64,000 nucleotides of DNA from Thiomicrospira pelophila DSM 1534. Its GTDB lineage: Bacteria > Pseudomonadota > Gammaproteobacteria > Thiomicrospirales > Thiomicrospiraceae. Below, piece after piece: positions 55,137 through 63,940 of the stretch (the first letter of the stretch is position 1; each line of letters opens with the position of its first letter). The stretch covers positions 1,240,001-1,304,000 of the forward strand of contig NZ_JOMR01000001.1 in assembly GCF_000711195.1 (NCBI RefSeq). The letters run 5' to 3'. A model generated the notes under the pieces. The model searched no databases, was not told the origin of the DNA, and saw only the letters and a list, made by a program, of their open reading frames with translations. A program made the position numbers and the translations under genes.

Positions 55137-55982
55137 TTAAGACGCTTCAATAGTTTGAACAAGAGCGGAACCTGAAAAGTCTGAAAAATTATCATCTCGC
55201 GCAAAAGCTTGTCGAATCTGTTCAAGCTTTATCTGTTGCGGGTCATATACAAATACACCAATTTTATCGCCCGGCTCTAAATAATGACTTTCACCAAACT
55301 CGGTATAACGTGTAGCGCCAAGCGTAAGAATCATTTCTTTAGGGTAGTTCATTTGCGCGAATAAGGCCGGAAGATCTTCGAGCGGACCATAATCTTTTTG
55401 TTGATTTAGCGTTTTTACTACCCAGTCAGCTAGCTTTTGATAGAAATAACTATAACTAATCGCCGGACTATCAATGCCGTATTCATAAACTTGAGCGTCG
55501 CGCTTTATAAAGCAAGCCAGATGATAGTGGTCCAACACCCCGCCCGAGCTAAATTGATCGATTTCTAACCACTGCTCTGACAGTCCCGTACAAGCGGTTC
55601 CCCAGTTTTTCTTCTGACTGATTTTGGCCGCCGGCCAACGCAACGAACAATCATTAAAAGCGCTGAAAGCTCGTGCATGAGCGCGGCTAACTTGTTTACC
55701 GTCATAATCGAGTTCAAACAATACTGATATTTCGGGTTCAGCTTGTAATTTAATCGGTTTCGAAAAATCGGCACGAATGGCGAGATTACAAAGTGGATAA
55801 ACACCCAGAAAAGAGGAATCTCCGGGAATGTAAATCGGGAAAATACCTTTGGGTGCTTGTTGTTCTTCGGTTTTCACATTAACAAAATCAGAGGCTTCAC
55901 CAGCTTGATTTAAATGATCGGCAAAATTACCGGCAATACCGAATACAGGCAAATTCTGTAATTCGTCGGGCTGCAATTGCAT
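55137..55982 (-). CDS. DUF5718-like protein of unknown function
   Basis: 281 residues, apparently cytoplasmic: no signal peptide or membrane helix. The sequence opens LPVFGIAGNFADHLNQAGEA and has several short conserved-looking blocks (KGIFPIYIPGD, AHARAFSAFNDCSLRW, GVFVYDPQQI). It looks like the DUF5718 family, distantly reminiscent of fumarylacetoacetate-hydrolase-type beta folds. I would not assign an activity. It stands alone between a terminator-like hairpin and a palindromic gap. Confidence 0.65.
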   Translation of the reverse strand: MQLQPDELQNLPVFGIAGNFADHLNQAGEASDFVNVKTEEQQAPKGIFPIYIPGDSSFLGVYPLCNLAIRADFSKPIKLQAEPEISVLFELDYDGKQVSRAHARAFSAFNDCSLRWPAAKISQKKNWGTACTGLSEQWLEIDQFSSGGVLDHYHLACFIKRDAQVYEYGIDSPAISYSYFYQKLADWVVKTLNQQKDYGPLEDLPALFAQMNYPKEMILTLGATRYTEFGESHYLEPGDKIGVFVYDPQQIKLEQIRQAFARDDNFSDFSGSALVQTIEAS

Positions 55983-56021
55983 AGGCTTATCAAGTCGCTT
56001 ATTTTTAAAAGCTCCGATTTT

Positions 56022-56037
56022 GCCTGATTAATCAGGC
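56022..56037. repeat. 16-bp perfect palindrome downstream of MscS gene
   Basis: GCCTGATTAATCAGGC lies 19 bp from an iterated copy in the 90-bp gap. It could form a hairpin, but no T-run follows on either strand. Confidence 0.5.
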
Positions 56038-56055
56038 TCTGTCTAGATTAATACC

Positions 56056-56067
56056 ACCAGGCCTGGT
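56056..56067. repeat. Iterated palindrome downstream of MscS gene
   Basis: Perfect copy 6 bp after the MscS stop codon. Confidence 0.95.
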
Positions 56068-56072
56068 AAGGA

Positions 56073-57158
56073 TTAGAAGGCCTCATCCGACTCAACTTCA
56101 CGCTTTGGCATGGATTTAATATACAGATCATGTTTACTATAGGGAATTTCAATCTTAGCCTCTGCAAAACGTTTAAAAATCTGGACATTTAAGCTATCCA
56201 GTACTTTTGTACGAATTTCGGGATCACTAATCCAGACTCTTAATGAAAAATCCAATCCAGAAGCCCCAAAACTTAAAAAACGAACGAGTGGCTCAGGATC
56301 GGATTGCACCATAGGTTCCTTATGGGCAATATCGAGCAAAATTTCTCGTACCTGATCGATATCCGAATCATAAGCCACACTTACATTAGCGAACATTCGC
56401 ATACTAACAAATCGACCGGAAGATTGGTTCACGACCTTGCCATTCGCAATCACGGAATTGGGAATATTTATTTCTACATCATCACGTGTTAACAGGCGTG
56501 TTGAGCGCAAACCTATATGTGTTACCTTGCCGCGATCCGTGCCTTCGATCACAATGTAGTCGCCAATCTTATAAGGCGAATCCGCCATAATAAATACACC
56601 GGATAAAATATTGGCTATCGTATCTTTAGCTGCAAACCCGACCGCAATACCTATCACCCCAGCTGAGGCCAGCCAAGCGGTCATATTAATATTCCAGGTA
56701 ATAAAAATCAGGTACAAAATGAACAGCACAATCAATATCGCAGACAAGTTATCCAACAGCGGCAAAGTTTGCGGCTTAATAAATGACCCCATCAACTGGC
56801 GCTGACTATTGTATCGAAGCGCAAATTGCGAACTACGATATACAAACTGACCCCAAACTAAAATATTTAGACTGGTCAAAATTCGGTTGGTATAGAGAAG
56901 ATGTGTGTCTTGCCAGTTAAATTGCAGCGTTAAAATGGCACTAATTGCAATAAACAGCACTGAAACTGTCAAAGGCAATCGAATATGGGTTAACAAATAA
57001 GTCAAAACCTCTCGGTTTTGCGACTTTGCCCAGCGCTTAGGACCTATAATAATTATTAGGTTTAAAAGCAAGGCTCCTATTAATGCTAAAATCACATAAA
57101 AAATGGCCTGTAATATCGGATGCTCTAAGCCTAAATAGGCTATCCACTGCTCTATCAT
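56073..57158 (-). CDS. MscS-family mechanosensitive ion channel
   Basis: 361 residues: about five membrane helices (the pore helix is the Ala/Gly-rich WLASAGVIGIAVGFAAKDTIAN, slightly over 20 residues, near 165-186). The MscS beta domain follows (GDYIVIEGTDRGKVTHIGLR, INIPNSVIANGKVVNQS) and then the alpha/beta cytoplasmic domain. It releases solutes during hypo-osmotic shock. It has two extra N-terminal helices compared with E. coli MscS (286 residues). It is divergent from the TDT transporter gene. Confidence 0.92.
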   Translation of the reverse strand: MIEQWIAYLGLEHPILQAIFYVILALIGALLLNLIIIIGPKRWAKSQNREVLTYLLTHIRLPLTVSVLFIAISAILTLQFNWQDTHLLYTNRILTSLNILVWGQFVYRSSQFALRYNSQRQLMGSFIKPQTLPLLDNLSAILIVLFILYLIFITWNINMTAWLASAGVIGIAVGFAAKDTIANILSGVFIMADSPYKIGDYIVIEGTDRGKVTHIGLRSTRLLTRDDVEINIPNSVIANGKVVNQSSGRFVSMRMFANVSVAYDSDIDQVREILLDIAHKEPMVQSDPEPLVRFLSFGASGLDFSLRVWISDPEIRTKVLDSLNVQIFKRFAEAKIEIPYSKHDLYIKSMPKREVESDEAF

Positions 57159-57305
57159 TTACATTTACCTTATTATTTTGAGCGCGTACGCACTTACTTT
57201 TCTTTGTGCTTCAACAAATTACCAGCCGATCTGGTTTCTTCCTGTCTAATTATAGTTAAAAAGCTTAAAATAATACTTTTTAGTTTGCACACTAGGATCG
57301 ATCAC

Positions 57306-58265
57306 ATGTCTTCACGTTTAGCCTTATTTCCGGTTGCGATATTCGGTTCCATAATGGGTTGGAGCGGATTAACGCTCAGTTTTCATGCCTCCCACGAATT
57401 TCTCGGCCTAAGCGCCATTTTCTATCAAACATTGTTGGTCATTACCCTCGTGTTTTTTGGTTTAATGGTTCTGACTTACAGCTTAAAAATCATCAAACAC
57501 TTTGAGGCCGTTAAAAACGAATTTAACCACCCCATTGCACTGCACTTCTTCCCGACCATTAGTATTAGTTTATTACTCTTATCGGTTCTCCTAAAAAGTG
57601 ACGTGCCGCAAATAGCTGAAGTGCTTTGGTTAATTGGTGCCGCCGCTCAACTGATGTTAACCGTGGTGATTATTAACAACTGGATTCATCATGACCGTTG
57701 GGAAATTGTACACGCCACACCGGCTTGGTTTATACCCGTCGTCGGCAACATTGTTGCACCCTTGGGCGCCGCACAATTTGGTTATATGGAACTGGGTTGG
57801 TTTTTCTTTAGCATAGGCATTACTTTTTGGTTGGTATTAAAAGCCATTGTATTGTATCGATTGATTTTCCACCCTTTTTTACAGCCACAATTAATTCCGA
57901 CGCTGTTTATTTTTATCGCCCCACCGGCGATGGGTTTCTTATCCTACATGGCGCTTAACGACTATTATTTAGACAATTTTGCACATGTACTTTATTACGC
58001 CGGCCTGTTTATTACGATTTTATTATTCGCCCAAGGTAAACGCTTTTTAAAAGTGCCCTTTGCGATTTCTTGGTGGGCCTACACTTTCCCCTTAGCCGCC
58101 ATCACCAACGCAAGCTTCATGATGTATGACGTGACCGCTAAAGTCGAATTTGGTTATCTATCGGCTGCCTTGATTGCGCTATTAAGCGGGCTGATTTTTC
58201 ACCTGACATTAAAAACATTAATCGTGATTAAAAACAAACAACTTTGCGTACCACCCAAAGCTTAA
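57306..58265 (+). CDS. SLAC1/TehA-type (TDT family) transporter
   Basis: 319 residues, ten membrane helices. The opening FPVAIFGSIMGWSGLTLSFH and the middle TPAWFIPVVGNIVAPLGAAQFG are characteristic of the TDT family, which includes TehA and plant SLAC1 anion channels. Substrate specificity (tellurite-linked, malate, chloride or others) cannot be read. The ATG at 57306 has AGGAT 8 bases upstream; the longer frame to 57204 would add 34 residues without family resemblance. Confidence 0.85.
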   Translation: MSSRLALFPVAIFGSIMGWSGLTLSFHASHEFLGLSAIFYQTLLVITLVFFGLMVLTYSLKIIKHFEAVKNEFNHPIALHFFPTISISLLLLSVLLKSDVPQIAEVLWLIGAAAQLMLTVVIINNWIHHDRWEIVHATPAWFIPVVGNIVAPLGAAQFGYMELGWFFFSIGITFWLVLKAIVLYRLIFHPFLQPQLIPTLFIFIAPPAMGFLSYMALNDYYLDNFAHVLYYAGLFITILLFAQGKRFLKVPFAISWWAYTFPLAAITNASFMMYDVTAKVEFGYLSAALIALLSGLIFHLTLKTLIVIKNKQLCVPPKA

Positions 58266-58295
58266 AGACGTCAACCGACAAAGGATTTTACGCTT

Positions 58296-60092
58296 ATGCA
58301 ACAACAAGCCATTCATTACACGATTACACTCGCTGATCCACACGCGCATTTATTTGACGTGTGTATGGAAATAACCCATCCAGACCTAGCCGGTCAGGTG
58401 GTGAGCTTGCCGATCTGGATTCCGGGTAGTTATATGATTCGCGACTTTGCTAAGCATTTAATTGGTTTGCATGCTGAAACCTTAGACGGCCAGCCATTAA
58501 TGATGACTTCATTGGATAAATCCCACTGGGAAATCCAGTCTTGCGATGAACCGCTGCGGGTTAAATATCAAGTCTATGCCTGGGACTTATCCGTGCGCGG
58601 CGCGCACTTTGATCAAACCCATGCGTTTTTTAACGGCACCAGCACCTTTTTGATGGCTGTAGGTCAGCGTGATAAAACAGTGAGTTTGGATATTGAAACT
58701 AATGACTTCACCCGCGACCAGGCCTGGTGCGTAGCCACCGCTATGCAAGATGTCAAAATTGACGCTCAAGGATTTGGACGTTATTTAGCGGCTGATTACG
58801 ATGAGCTCATTGATCACCCAGTTGAAATCGGCACTTACACCCAAGCTGAGTTTGTGGCTGAAGGTATTAAACATCAAGTGGTATTAACCGGCCAGCATGA
58901 TTGTGACCTAGAACGTTTAACTCATGATTTACAAAAAATCTGCCAAACCCAACTTCGTTTTTTCGGAAAACCGGCACCCTTCCCGCATTATGTATTTATG
59001 GTCATGGTCGTGGGCAATGGTTATGGCGGTTTAGAACATCGTCATTCCACCGCTCTAGTGTGTTCGCGTGAAAGTTTACCTTATGCCGGCATGGAGAAAG
59101 CCAGCGATGAGTACTTACAGTTTTTAGAACTATGCTCGCACGAGTATTTCCACTCCTGGAACGTCAAACGCATTATGCCCGTCCAGTTTCAAACACCAGA
59201 TTTAAACCAACCGGCTTATACCGAACAACTATGGTGGTTTGAAGGCGCTACATCCGTATACGATTTGTTGTTCCTGTACAAAGCAGGCCTAGTGGACAAC
59301 GCGTTATACTTAAGACAACTCGCACGTCAAATGACCACCGTTTACCGTATGCCCGGACGCTTCAAACAGAGCGTATCCGAATCTAGCTTTCATACCTGGA
59401 CCAAGTTTTACCAACAAGACGAAAATGCCCCCAACGCGATCATCAGCTACTACACCAAAGGTTCGTTAATTGCATTGGGGTTAGATTTTAAAATTCGCCA
59501 AGCGACCAACGACGAAAAATGTTTAGACAATTTGTTAATCCGGCTTTGGCACGAATATGGACAACCTCAAATCGGGCTTAAGGAAGGCGAAATTGAACGT
59601 TTAGCGTCTGAAGTCGCCGGAGTAGATTTAACCGATTTCTTTGACCGCTATTTGCGCGGCACCGAGGATTTACCATTTGAGCAATGGTTTGCCGAATATG
59701 GTATTCAATTTAATCTTCGCCCGGCTAATGACGCGGCCGATTTAGGTGGGCAAGCAGACAAAACCAAACCTTACTTCAGCTTGGGCGCAAACTTGAGCAA
59801 TACTGAACATCAAACGGTTAAAATAAGCCATGTTTGGCACCAGCGCCCCGCCTACTTTGCAGGCCTTGCAGCCAACGATGAAATCGTGGCGATTGGAGGG
59901 CTGAAAATTGCCAATACAACCGCATTAGAAAAACGCCTGATCCGCCAAAAAGCCGGCGATGTTTTGAGTTGCCATTTTTTCCGGCGTGATGAACTCATGC
60001 AAAGCGAACTGATATTGGATCAAACACCATCCGATAGGGTCGAATTAATAGCCATGGATTCCGCAAACCATCACTACCTAAGACCAGTGTAA
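58296..60092 (+). CDS. M61-family metallopeptidase with PDZ domain
   Basis: 598 residues: an N-terminal beta domain (about 1-170), a thermolysin-like catalytic domain with HEYFH (His282, Glu283, His286) in SHEYFHSWNVKRI, the downstream EGATSVYDLL containing the third ligand, and a C-terminal PDZ domain (about 490-590). The family has glycyl/alanyl aminopeptidase activity in characterised members. No signal peptide is visible, so it is probably cytoplasmic. It overlaps the CPBP gene start by 1 base. A palindrome copy encodes RDQAW near residue 142. Confidence 0.9.
   Translation: MQQQAIHYTITLADPHAHLFDVCMEITHPDLAGQVVSLPIWIPGSYMIRDFAKHLIGLHAETLDGQPLMMTSLDKSHWEIQSCDEPLRVKYQVYAWDLSVRGAHFDQTHAFFNGTSTFLMAVGQRDKTVSLDIETNDFTRDQAWCVATAMQDVKIDAQGFGRYLAADYDELIDHPVEIGTYTQAEFVAEGIKHQVVLTGQHDCDLERLTHDLQKICQTQLRFFGKPAPFPHYVFMVMVVGNGYGGLEHRHSTALVCSRESLPYAGMEKASDEYLQFLELCSHEYFHSWNVKRIMPVQFQTPDLNQPAYTEQLWWFEGATSVYDLLFLYKAGLVDNALYLRQLARQMTTVYRMPGRFKQSVSESSFHTWTKFYQQDENAPNAIISYYTKGSLIALGLDFKIRQATNDEKCLDNLLIRLWHEYGQPQIGLKEGEIERLASEVAGVDLTDFFDRYLRGTEDLPFEQWFAEYGIQFNLRPANDAADLGGQADKTKPYFSLGANLSNTEHQTVKISHVWHQRPAYFAGLAANDEIVAIGGLKIANTTALEKRLIRQKAGDVLSCHFFRRDELMQSELILDQTPSDRVELIAMDSANHHYLRPV
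58717..58728. repeat. Iterated palindrome in M61 peptidase gene
   Basis: Perfect copy read as DQAW in the N-terminal beta domain. Confidence 0.95.
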
Positions 60093-60913
60093 TGACCAAA
60101 ATTCTTCAACAATATTCAGTTTCACTGTTTTTTGTTTTGACCTTTGTTATTTCTTGGTCGTTTTGGAGCTTACCCTGGCTTTACCAGCAAGGTTGGATAG
60201 ATCAACTTCCAAACTGGTGGGGCCTAGGCAGCTTTGGACCATCGCTCGCTGGTATCATTCTAATAAGCTTACTATACGGTTCATCCGGCTTAAAACGACT
60301 CTTCAAACGACTAACTCGGTTTAAAGCTTCATTTAAACTCTATCTCGTCGTGGCGTTTCTGCCTATCGGAATATTGGTCACAACCCTAGCCCTTGGGACT
60401 CTATTATTTAATGCCCAATATGATTGGTCTCTTCTGCCTACCATCAGCGGTTTTGGTTTGGTATTTATCCAGATCTTGCTTTTGGGTGGACCAATGAACG
60501 AAGAACTTGGTTGGCGTGGTTTTGCATTGCCTAAATTACAACAATCGACCAGTGCTTTAAATGCTAGTTTATGGATTGGCAGCATTTGGGCGATTTGGCA
60601 TCTGCCACTCTTTATGGCTGAAATACCCGGCTACACTCTCATGCCGTTTTATCTCTATTGGTTAAACACGTTAGCCTTGGCCATCATATTTACCTGGTTA
60701 TACAACACAGGTAAAGGTCAACTTTGGTTATCCGTCTTACTGCATACATTTTTCAATACGATCAATTGGCTAATGCTTCCATTATTACCGACATCCATCA
60801 GTTCGAAAATCGCCGTTATTTATGTAGGCACTATGCTTTTGGTGGCCATATTTATGGTTATAAAATTTGGAAGAAACAGCTTGTCGAATCAAATGAAAAA
60901 TATCGAAATTTAG
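60092..60913 (+). CDS. CPBP-family intramembrane glutamic/metallo-protease
   Basis: 273 residues with about seven to eight membrane helices. It has the CPBP/Abi motif EExxxR in GGPMNEELGWRGFALP (about residues 131-146) and the downstream conserved histidines in IWAIWHLPLF and VLLHTFFNTINW. Family members cleave prenylated proteins or process peptides and some protect against bacteriocins; the target here is unknown. It starts at the TAATG junction with the M61 gene and slyX follows after 9 bases, giving a three-gene unit. Confidence 0.88.
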   Translation: MTKILQQYSVSLFFVLTFVISWSFWSLPWLYQQGWIDQLPNWWGLGSFGPSLAGIILISLLYGSSGLKRLFKRLTRFKASFKLYLVVAFLPIGILVTTLALGTLLFNAQYDWSLLPTISGFGLVFIQILLLGGPMNEELGWRGFALPKLQQSTSALNASLWIGSIWAIWHLPLFMAEIPGYTLMPFYLYWLNTLALAIIFTWLYNTGKGQLWLSVLLHTFFNTINWLMLPLLPTSISSKIAVIYVGTMLLVAIFMVIKFGRNSLSNQMKNIEI

Positions 60914-60922
60914 GAGTTTAGA

Positions 60923-61156
60923 ATGTCAGAACAACCAGGCCTGGTAGTAGCTTTGCAGGAACGTGTGGCCGAATTGGAGTTTAAATTATCCTATCAAGAA
61001 AGTACGCTGGACGCGCTTGAAAAAACCGCGGCCTATCAACAGCAATCCATTCAATCTTTGGAACGTAAATTGAGTTTGTTAGGAGAGTATTTAAAATCAC
61101 TACGGGAAGACCCGATCAAACCACTTAGTGAAGAAACTCCGCCACCGCATTACTAG
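60923..61156 (+). CDS. slyX: SlyX family protein
   Basis: 77-residue coiled-coil protein with the SlyX pattern RVAELEFKLSYQESTLDALE and the terminal PPPHY. Its molecular role is unknown. Codons 4-7 (QPGLV region) are a perfect palindrome copy beginning 11 bases after the start codon, so the repeat has been built into or next to the translation start. TAGGAG lies about 7 bases before the ATG. It is the last gene of the M61-CPBP-slyX unit. Confidence 0.9.
   Translation: MSEQPGLVVALQERVAELEFKLSYQESTLDALEKTAAYQQQSIQSLERKLSLLGEYLKSLREDPIKPLSEETPPPHY
60934..60945. repeat. Iterated palindrome at the start of slyX
   Basis: Perfect copy read as QPGLV at residues 4-8. A hairpin here would sit within the ribosome footprint of the start codon. 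Confidence 0.95.
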
Positions 61157-61203
61157 ATTGTGTGCGATGACGCGAGGCTGACATTAACTAAGGTAAGGCC
61201 TAG

Positions 61204-62238
61204 TTAATCTTGCAAAGTTGGCTCGTTCACCAGCGTTGCTGGCAACAAGAAAAAGAAGCCGCGACGACCCTTTCTAAACTGAATACCGGCCGCTTTACCT
61301 TGATCGGTCACAAAGGTTTTATCACCGCGTTTTTCCATAAAGCCTTCTTCAATCAAACGCAACTCCATTTCCGCAGGGCTAATGTTCAAGGCTCTAGCCA
61401 GCTTTGGCATGGTTAAACGTTCTAAGCGTTCTGGTTTATCAGCATCGTCATCCGAATTCGATGATGGAGTTTGCGTTTTAAATTCGGCCTTTGCGATCTG
61501 AGATTTGGATGGAGTTAAACCATATTTAGCCCAATAATCGACTTTAATCGGCGCGTTTTGATCTTGTAGATCTTCACCTAATTCAACCAATGCAGCTTGA
61601 TCCATTGAGCGACAACCTAGCCAGCCAGTTAAACGTTTAAATATTGAGAAGAATCCTCCACCGTTGGTTTTATCCATTAACGTCTTCTCAACACGATCAG
61701 GACGACATAAGTTGTCATAGCCTTTTTTCGGCTTAATTAGCTTGGCTTTGTAATCCACCACAACAAAGTGGCGAAACGTCGGATTATTCATACCCAGTTC
61801 GGCCAAAACTTGTTTGACGATAGGCTGATTCAATTTTGATAAGTTAAACGGCGATGCAATTTCGATATAACGCTTTTTAAACCGATCCCAACGCCAAAAA
61901 CGCCCTTTCGAATCCAGTTTAATACCCGATGAGAAATGCTTGGTTTCAAACAAACTAACCACGCCATGTTCATTAATAGCCAAATGGTCAATTTGCGCCA
62001 CTTGTCCGTCATGCTCAAAACGTAAACCACTTAATAAAATCGCACCCGCTTGATCTCTAAAAAGACTACCCAATACCTTAGTCGCGTTTTGCTCAGCTCT
62101 TTCTGCGGCTTGTAGACGTTTTAAATCACCTACAGCTAAACGTTTAATTTTTTCTTGTTCGGGTGTCAGTGTGTCTAAAATTGTTTCGATTTGTCTTATT
62201 TCATTACTGCGTGATTCACTTTTCTTTAAAACCGGCAT
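61204..62238 (-). CDS. NERD-domain (nuclease-related) protein
   Basis: 344 residues: an N-terminal helix, then a NERD domain (about 45-170) with the endonuclease-like pattern QIDHLAINEHGVVSLFETKH, where Asp, Glu and Lys match a PD-(D/E)XK layout. A linker and a C-terminal winged-helix-like segment (LTMPKLARALNISPAEMELR) follow. NERD proteins occur in DNA processing and defence contexts, but activity is rarely shown. The ATG at 62238 has AAGGAA 7-9 bases upstream; the ATG at 62247 is too close to that site. Confidence 0.8.
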   Translation of the reverse strand: MPVLKKSESRSNEIRQIETILDTLTPEQEKIKRLAVGDLKRLQAAERAEQNATKVLGSLFRDQAGAILLSGLRFEHDGQVAQIDHLAINEHGVVSLFETKHFSSGIKLDSKGRFWRWDRFKKRYIEIASPFNLSKLNQPIVKQVLAELGMNNPTFRHFVVVDYKAKLIKPKKGYDNLCRPDRVEKTLMDKTNGGGFFSIFKRLTGWLGCRSMDQAALVELGEDLQDQNAPIKVDYWAKYGLTPSKSQIAKAEFKTQTPSSNSDDDADKPERLERLTMPKLARALNISPAEMELRLIEEGFMEKRGDKTFVTDQGKAAGIQFRKGRRGFFFLLPATLVNEPTLQD

Positions 62239-62272
62239 AAATACCATTTCCTTTCATCTATTTTTATTGTTG

Positions 62273-62794
62273 CTAATTTAACTGCTGGCGCTCTTTGTCG
62301 CTTAGGCGCTCAATCACGATCACATCATAACCTAAGGCTTTATAGTCGTTTATTTGGGCTTCACCAGAAGCCGATACATCAACAAAATCTACAAAGTCTT
62401 GATCGCTTTTTCCTTGCCAACCGGCCACCACGCCACAAACATGCACGGTTACATCCTGCACTTTGGACATGGTTTCAAACGTTTGTAACACATCACTCGG
62501 TGCAGCACTGGATTCCGGTTTAGTAAACTGAACCATTTCACGACCGTGGCTTACAATCACCACATCTAAATCATGATAACGCTGTTTTAATGCATCCACC
62601 TGAGTTTGAATCAGTTGTGAATGCTCTGACATGGCATCGGGCGATAAACTCTCCACTTCAATCACGACACCAGGGGGTGGCGACATTTGCATTAAAATAC
62701 GCTCCACATCTGGGTGTAAACTGTAGTTGGACAAGGCCCACGCTTGAGCAAAGGACAATAAGCTCAATAATATAACCTTAAGCCAAGTTTTCAT
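62273..62794 (-). CDS. Exported DsrE-like protein
   Basis: 173 residues: a signal peptide (1-20, ending AWA), then an alpha/beta domain with LDVVIVSHGREMVQFTKP, a conserved-type cysteine in VTVHVCGVVAGWQGKS and closing YDVIVIERLSD. The order of strands and the cysteine position resemble DsrE/DsrF-fold proteins, and the architecture parallels the protein at 39888-40391. The function is unknown; a periplasmic sulfur-related role is a guess from the fold. It lies 34 bases upstream of the NERD gene on the same strand. Confidence 0.6.
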   Translation of the reverse strand: MKTWLKVILLSLLSFAQAWALSNYSLHPDVERILMQMSPPPGVVIEVESLSPDAMSEHSQLIQTQVDALKQRYHDLDVVIVSHGREMVQFTKPESSAAPSDVLQTFETMSKVQDVTVHVCGVVAGWQGKSDQDFVDFVDVSASGEAQINDYKALGYDVIVIERLSDKERQQLN

Positions 62795-62832
62795 TGTACG
62801 TCCCCTTTCGCGTTTAGCCTAACTAGACTAAC

Positions 62833-62860
62833 AAAAAACCCGCTTTAAAGGCGGGTTTCT
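62833..62860 (-). terminator. Rho-independent terminator of GST gene
   Basis: The stem AACCCGC / GCGGGTT with a 7-base loop is followed on the minus strand by TTTTTTG, and a T-rich tract also follows on the plus strand. A second perfect hairpin (62864-62887, AAACCAATT arms) lies just before it, next to the GST stop. Confidence 0.85.
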
Positions 62861-62889
62861 ATTTTAAACCAATTTGAATTGGTTTAATT

Positions 62890-63573
62890 TTAGTCAACCA
62901 AACGGTTGGCCATATGACCATCAAAATGCTTAATCATGCCACGGTACATCGTTGATAACTCCGGCACCACCGAGTCTTTAACACAAGGCAAATCGAGTAA
63001 CACTTTTTGCCAATTCTGTAACACAGGTAAACCTTTCAATACATCTAAATCACAATGGGTTTTGAGCAAATCCAAACGCATTAACATCGGCGCAAAAGCG
63101 GCATCAATCAGTTTAAACTCAGCACCATTGAAATAATCTTGGCCAGAATGCACGCTTTCTAAACGTTTCAATAACCCTTGCAAACCATCAATTTTTTTCT
63201 GACAAGCCGCCGCATCTTTTTCGTGAATAATGCCGTGCAAACCATCCATGCCCATTAACTCACCACCAAACGCCATCCATGCGCGGTTTTTGGCTTTAAT
63301 TAACGGATCAGTCGGATGCAAAGACGGCGGCGTAATTTCATCGACATACTCTTGAATCACCGACGATTCAAATAAAACTTCCGAATCGTCCACCTTCACA
63401 ACCGGCACTTTTCCCAATGGCGAAATTTCCAAAAACCATTCCGGTGGATTTTGCAGGTCAATATAGGTGATTTTGAAATCGACATTTTTATACAACAACG
63501 TAATAACGGCACGCTGTACAAATGGGCAAAGTTTAAAACTAATCAGTTCGAGTTGCGGAATCGATTGTGACAT
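62890..63573 (-). CDS. Glutathione S-transferase family protein
   Basis: 227 residues: an N-terminal thioredoxin-like domain with ISFKLCPFVQRAVITLLYKN (catalytic Cys in CPFV, as in omega-class/SspA-like GSTs), the cis-proline KVPVVKV and the glutathione-contacting FESSVIQEYVDE. The C-terminal helical domain runs from about residue 90. The Cys-type active site suggests thiol reduction or dehalogenation-type chemistry rather than classical conjugation. It follows the ferredoxin gene after 15 bases and ends at a strong terminator. Confidence 0.88.
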   Translation of the reverse strand: MSQSIPQLELISFKLCPFVQRAVITLLYKNVDFKITYIDLQNPPEWFLEISPLGKVPVVKVDDSEVLFESSVIQEYVDEITPPSLHPTDPLIKAKNRAWMAFGGELMGMDGLHGIIHEKDAAACQKKIDGLQGLLKRLESVHSGQDYFNGAEFKLIDAAFAPMLMRLDLLKTHCDLDVLKGLPVLQNWQKVLLDLPCVKDSVVPELSTMYRGMIKHFDGHMANRLVD

Positions 63574-63588
63574 CTGAGCTCCTTATAC

Positions 63589-63846
63589 TTAAATTTGGTT
63601 GGTTTTCACCAACTGTTTGAACTTTTCCATTAAGTCCGTCTTTGTTTCAATATGCTCGGGATCAGTGATGATCACATCAATCGGACATACACTCAAGCAG
63701 GTCGGCTTGTCGTAAAACCCAACACACTCGGTGCACAAGTCCGGATTTATTTCATAGACTTTTTCGCCCATCGAAATCGCCGTATTTGGGCATTCCGGCT
63801 CGCACATATCGCAATTGATGCAACCGGAAAGAATTTTTAACGCCAT
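63589..63846 (-). CDS. YfhL-type 2[4Fe-4S] ferredoxin
   Basis: 85-residue ferredoxin with two cluster motifs. The first is CINCDMCEPECP (residues 9-20). The second, CTECVGFYDKPTCLSVCP (about 38-55), has the insertion between the second and third cysteines that marks the YfhL/Alvin-type ferredoxins, together with a C-terminal helix. These are low-potential electron carriers found in many proteobacteria. It is probably the first gene of a two-gene unit with the GST, with a -10-like TATAAT upstream. Confidence 0.92.
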   Translation of the reverse strand: MALKILSGCINCDMCEPECPNTAISMGEKVYEINPDLCTECVGFYDKPTCLSVCPIDVIITDPEHIETKTDLMEKFKQLVKTNQI

Positions 63847-63934
63847 GTTTTACCCACTAAAAAATTCACCACCGAAACACAAAGAAAACGAGACACCGAG
63901 TTTTTAATTTTGAATCATAAATTCTAAATGTCGA

Positions 63935-63940
63935 ATTATA
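63935..63940 (-). promoter_or_regulatory. -10-like TATAAT upstream of ferredoxin gene
   Basis: A perfect TATAAT on the minus strand about 90 bases before the ferredoxin start. The -35 region is weak. The rest of 63847-64000 shows no gene. Confidence 0.4.
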
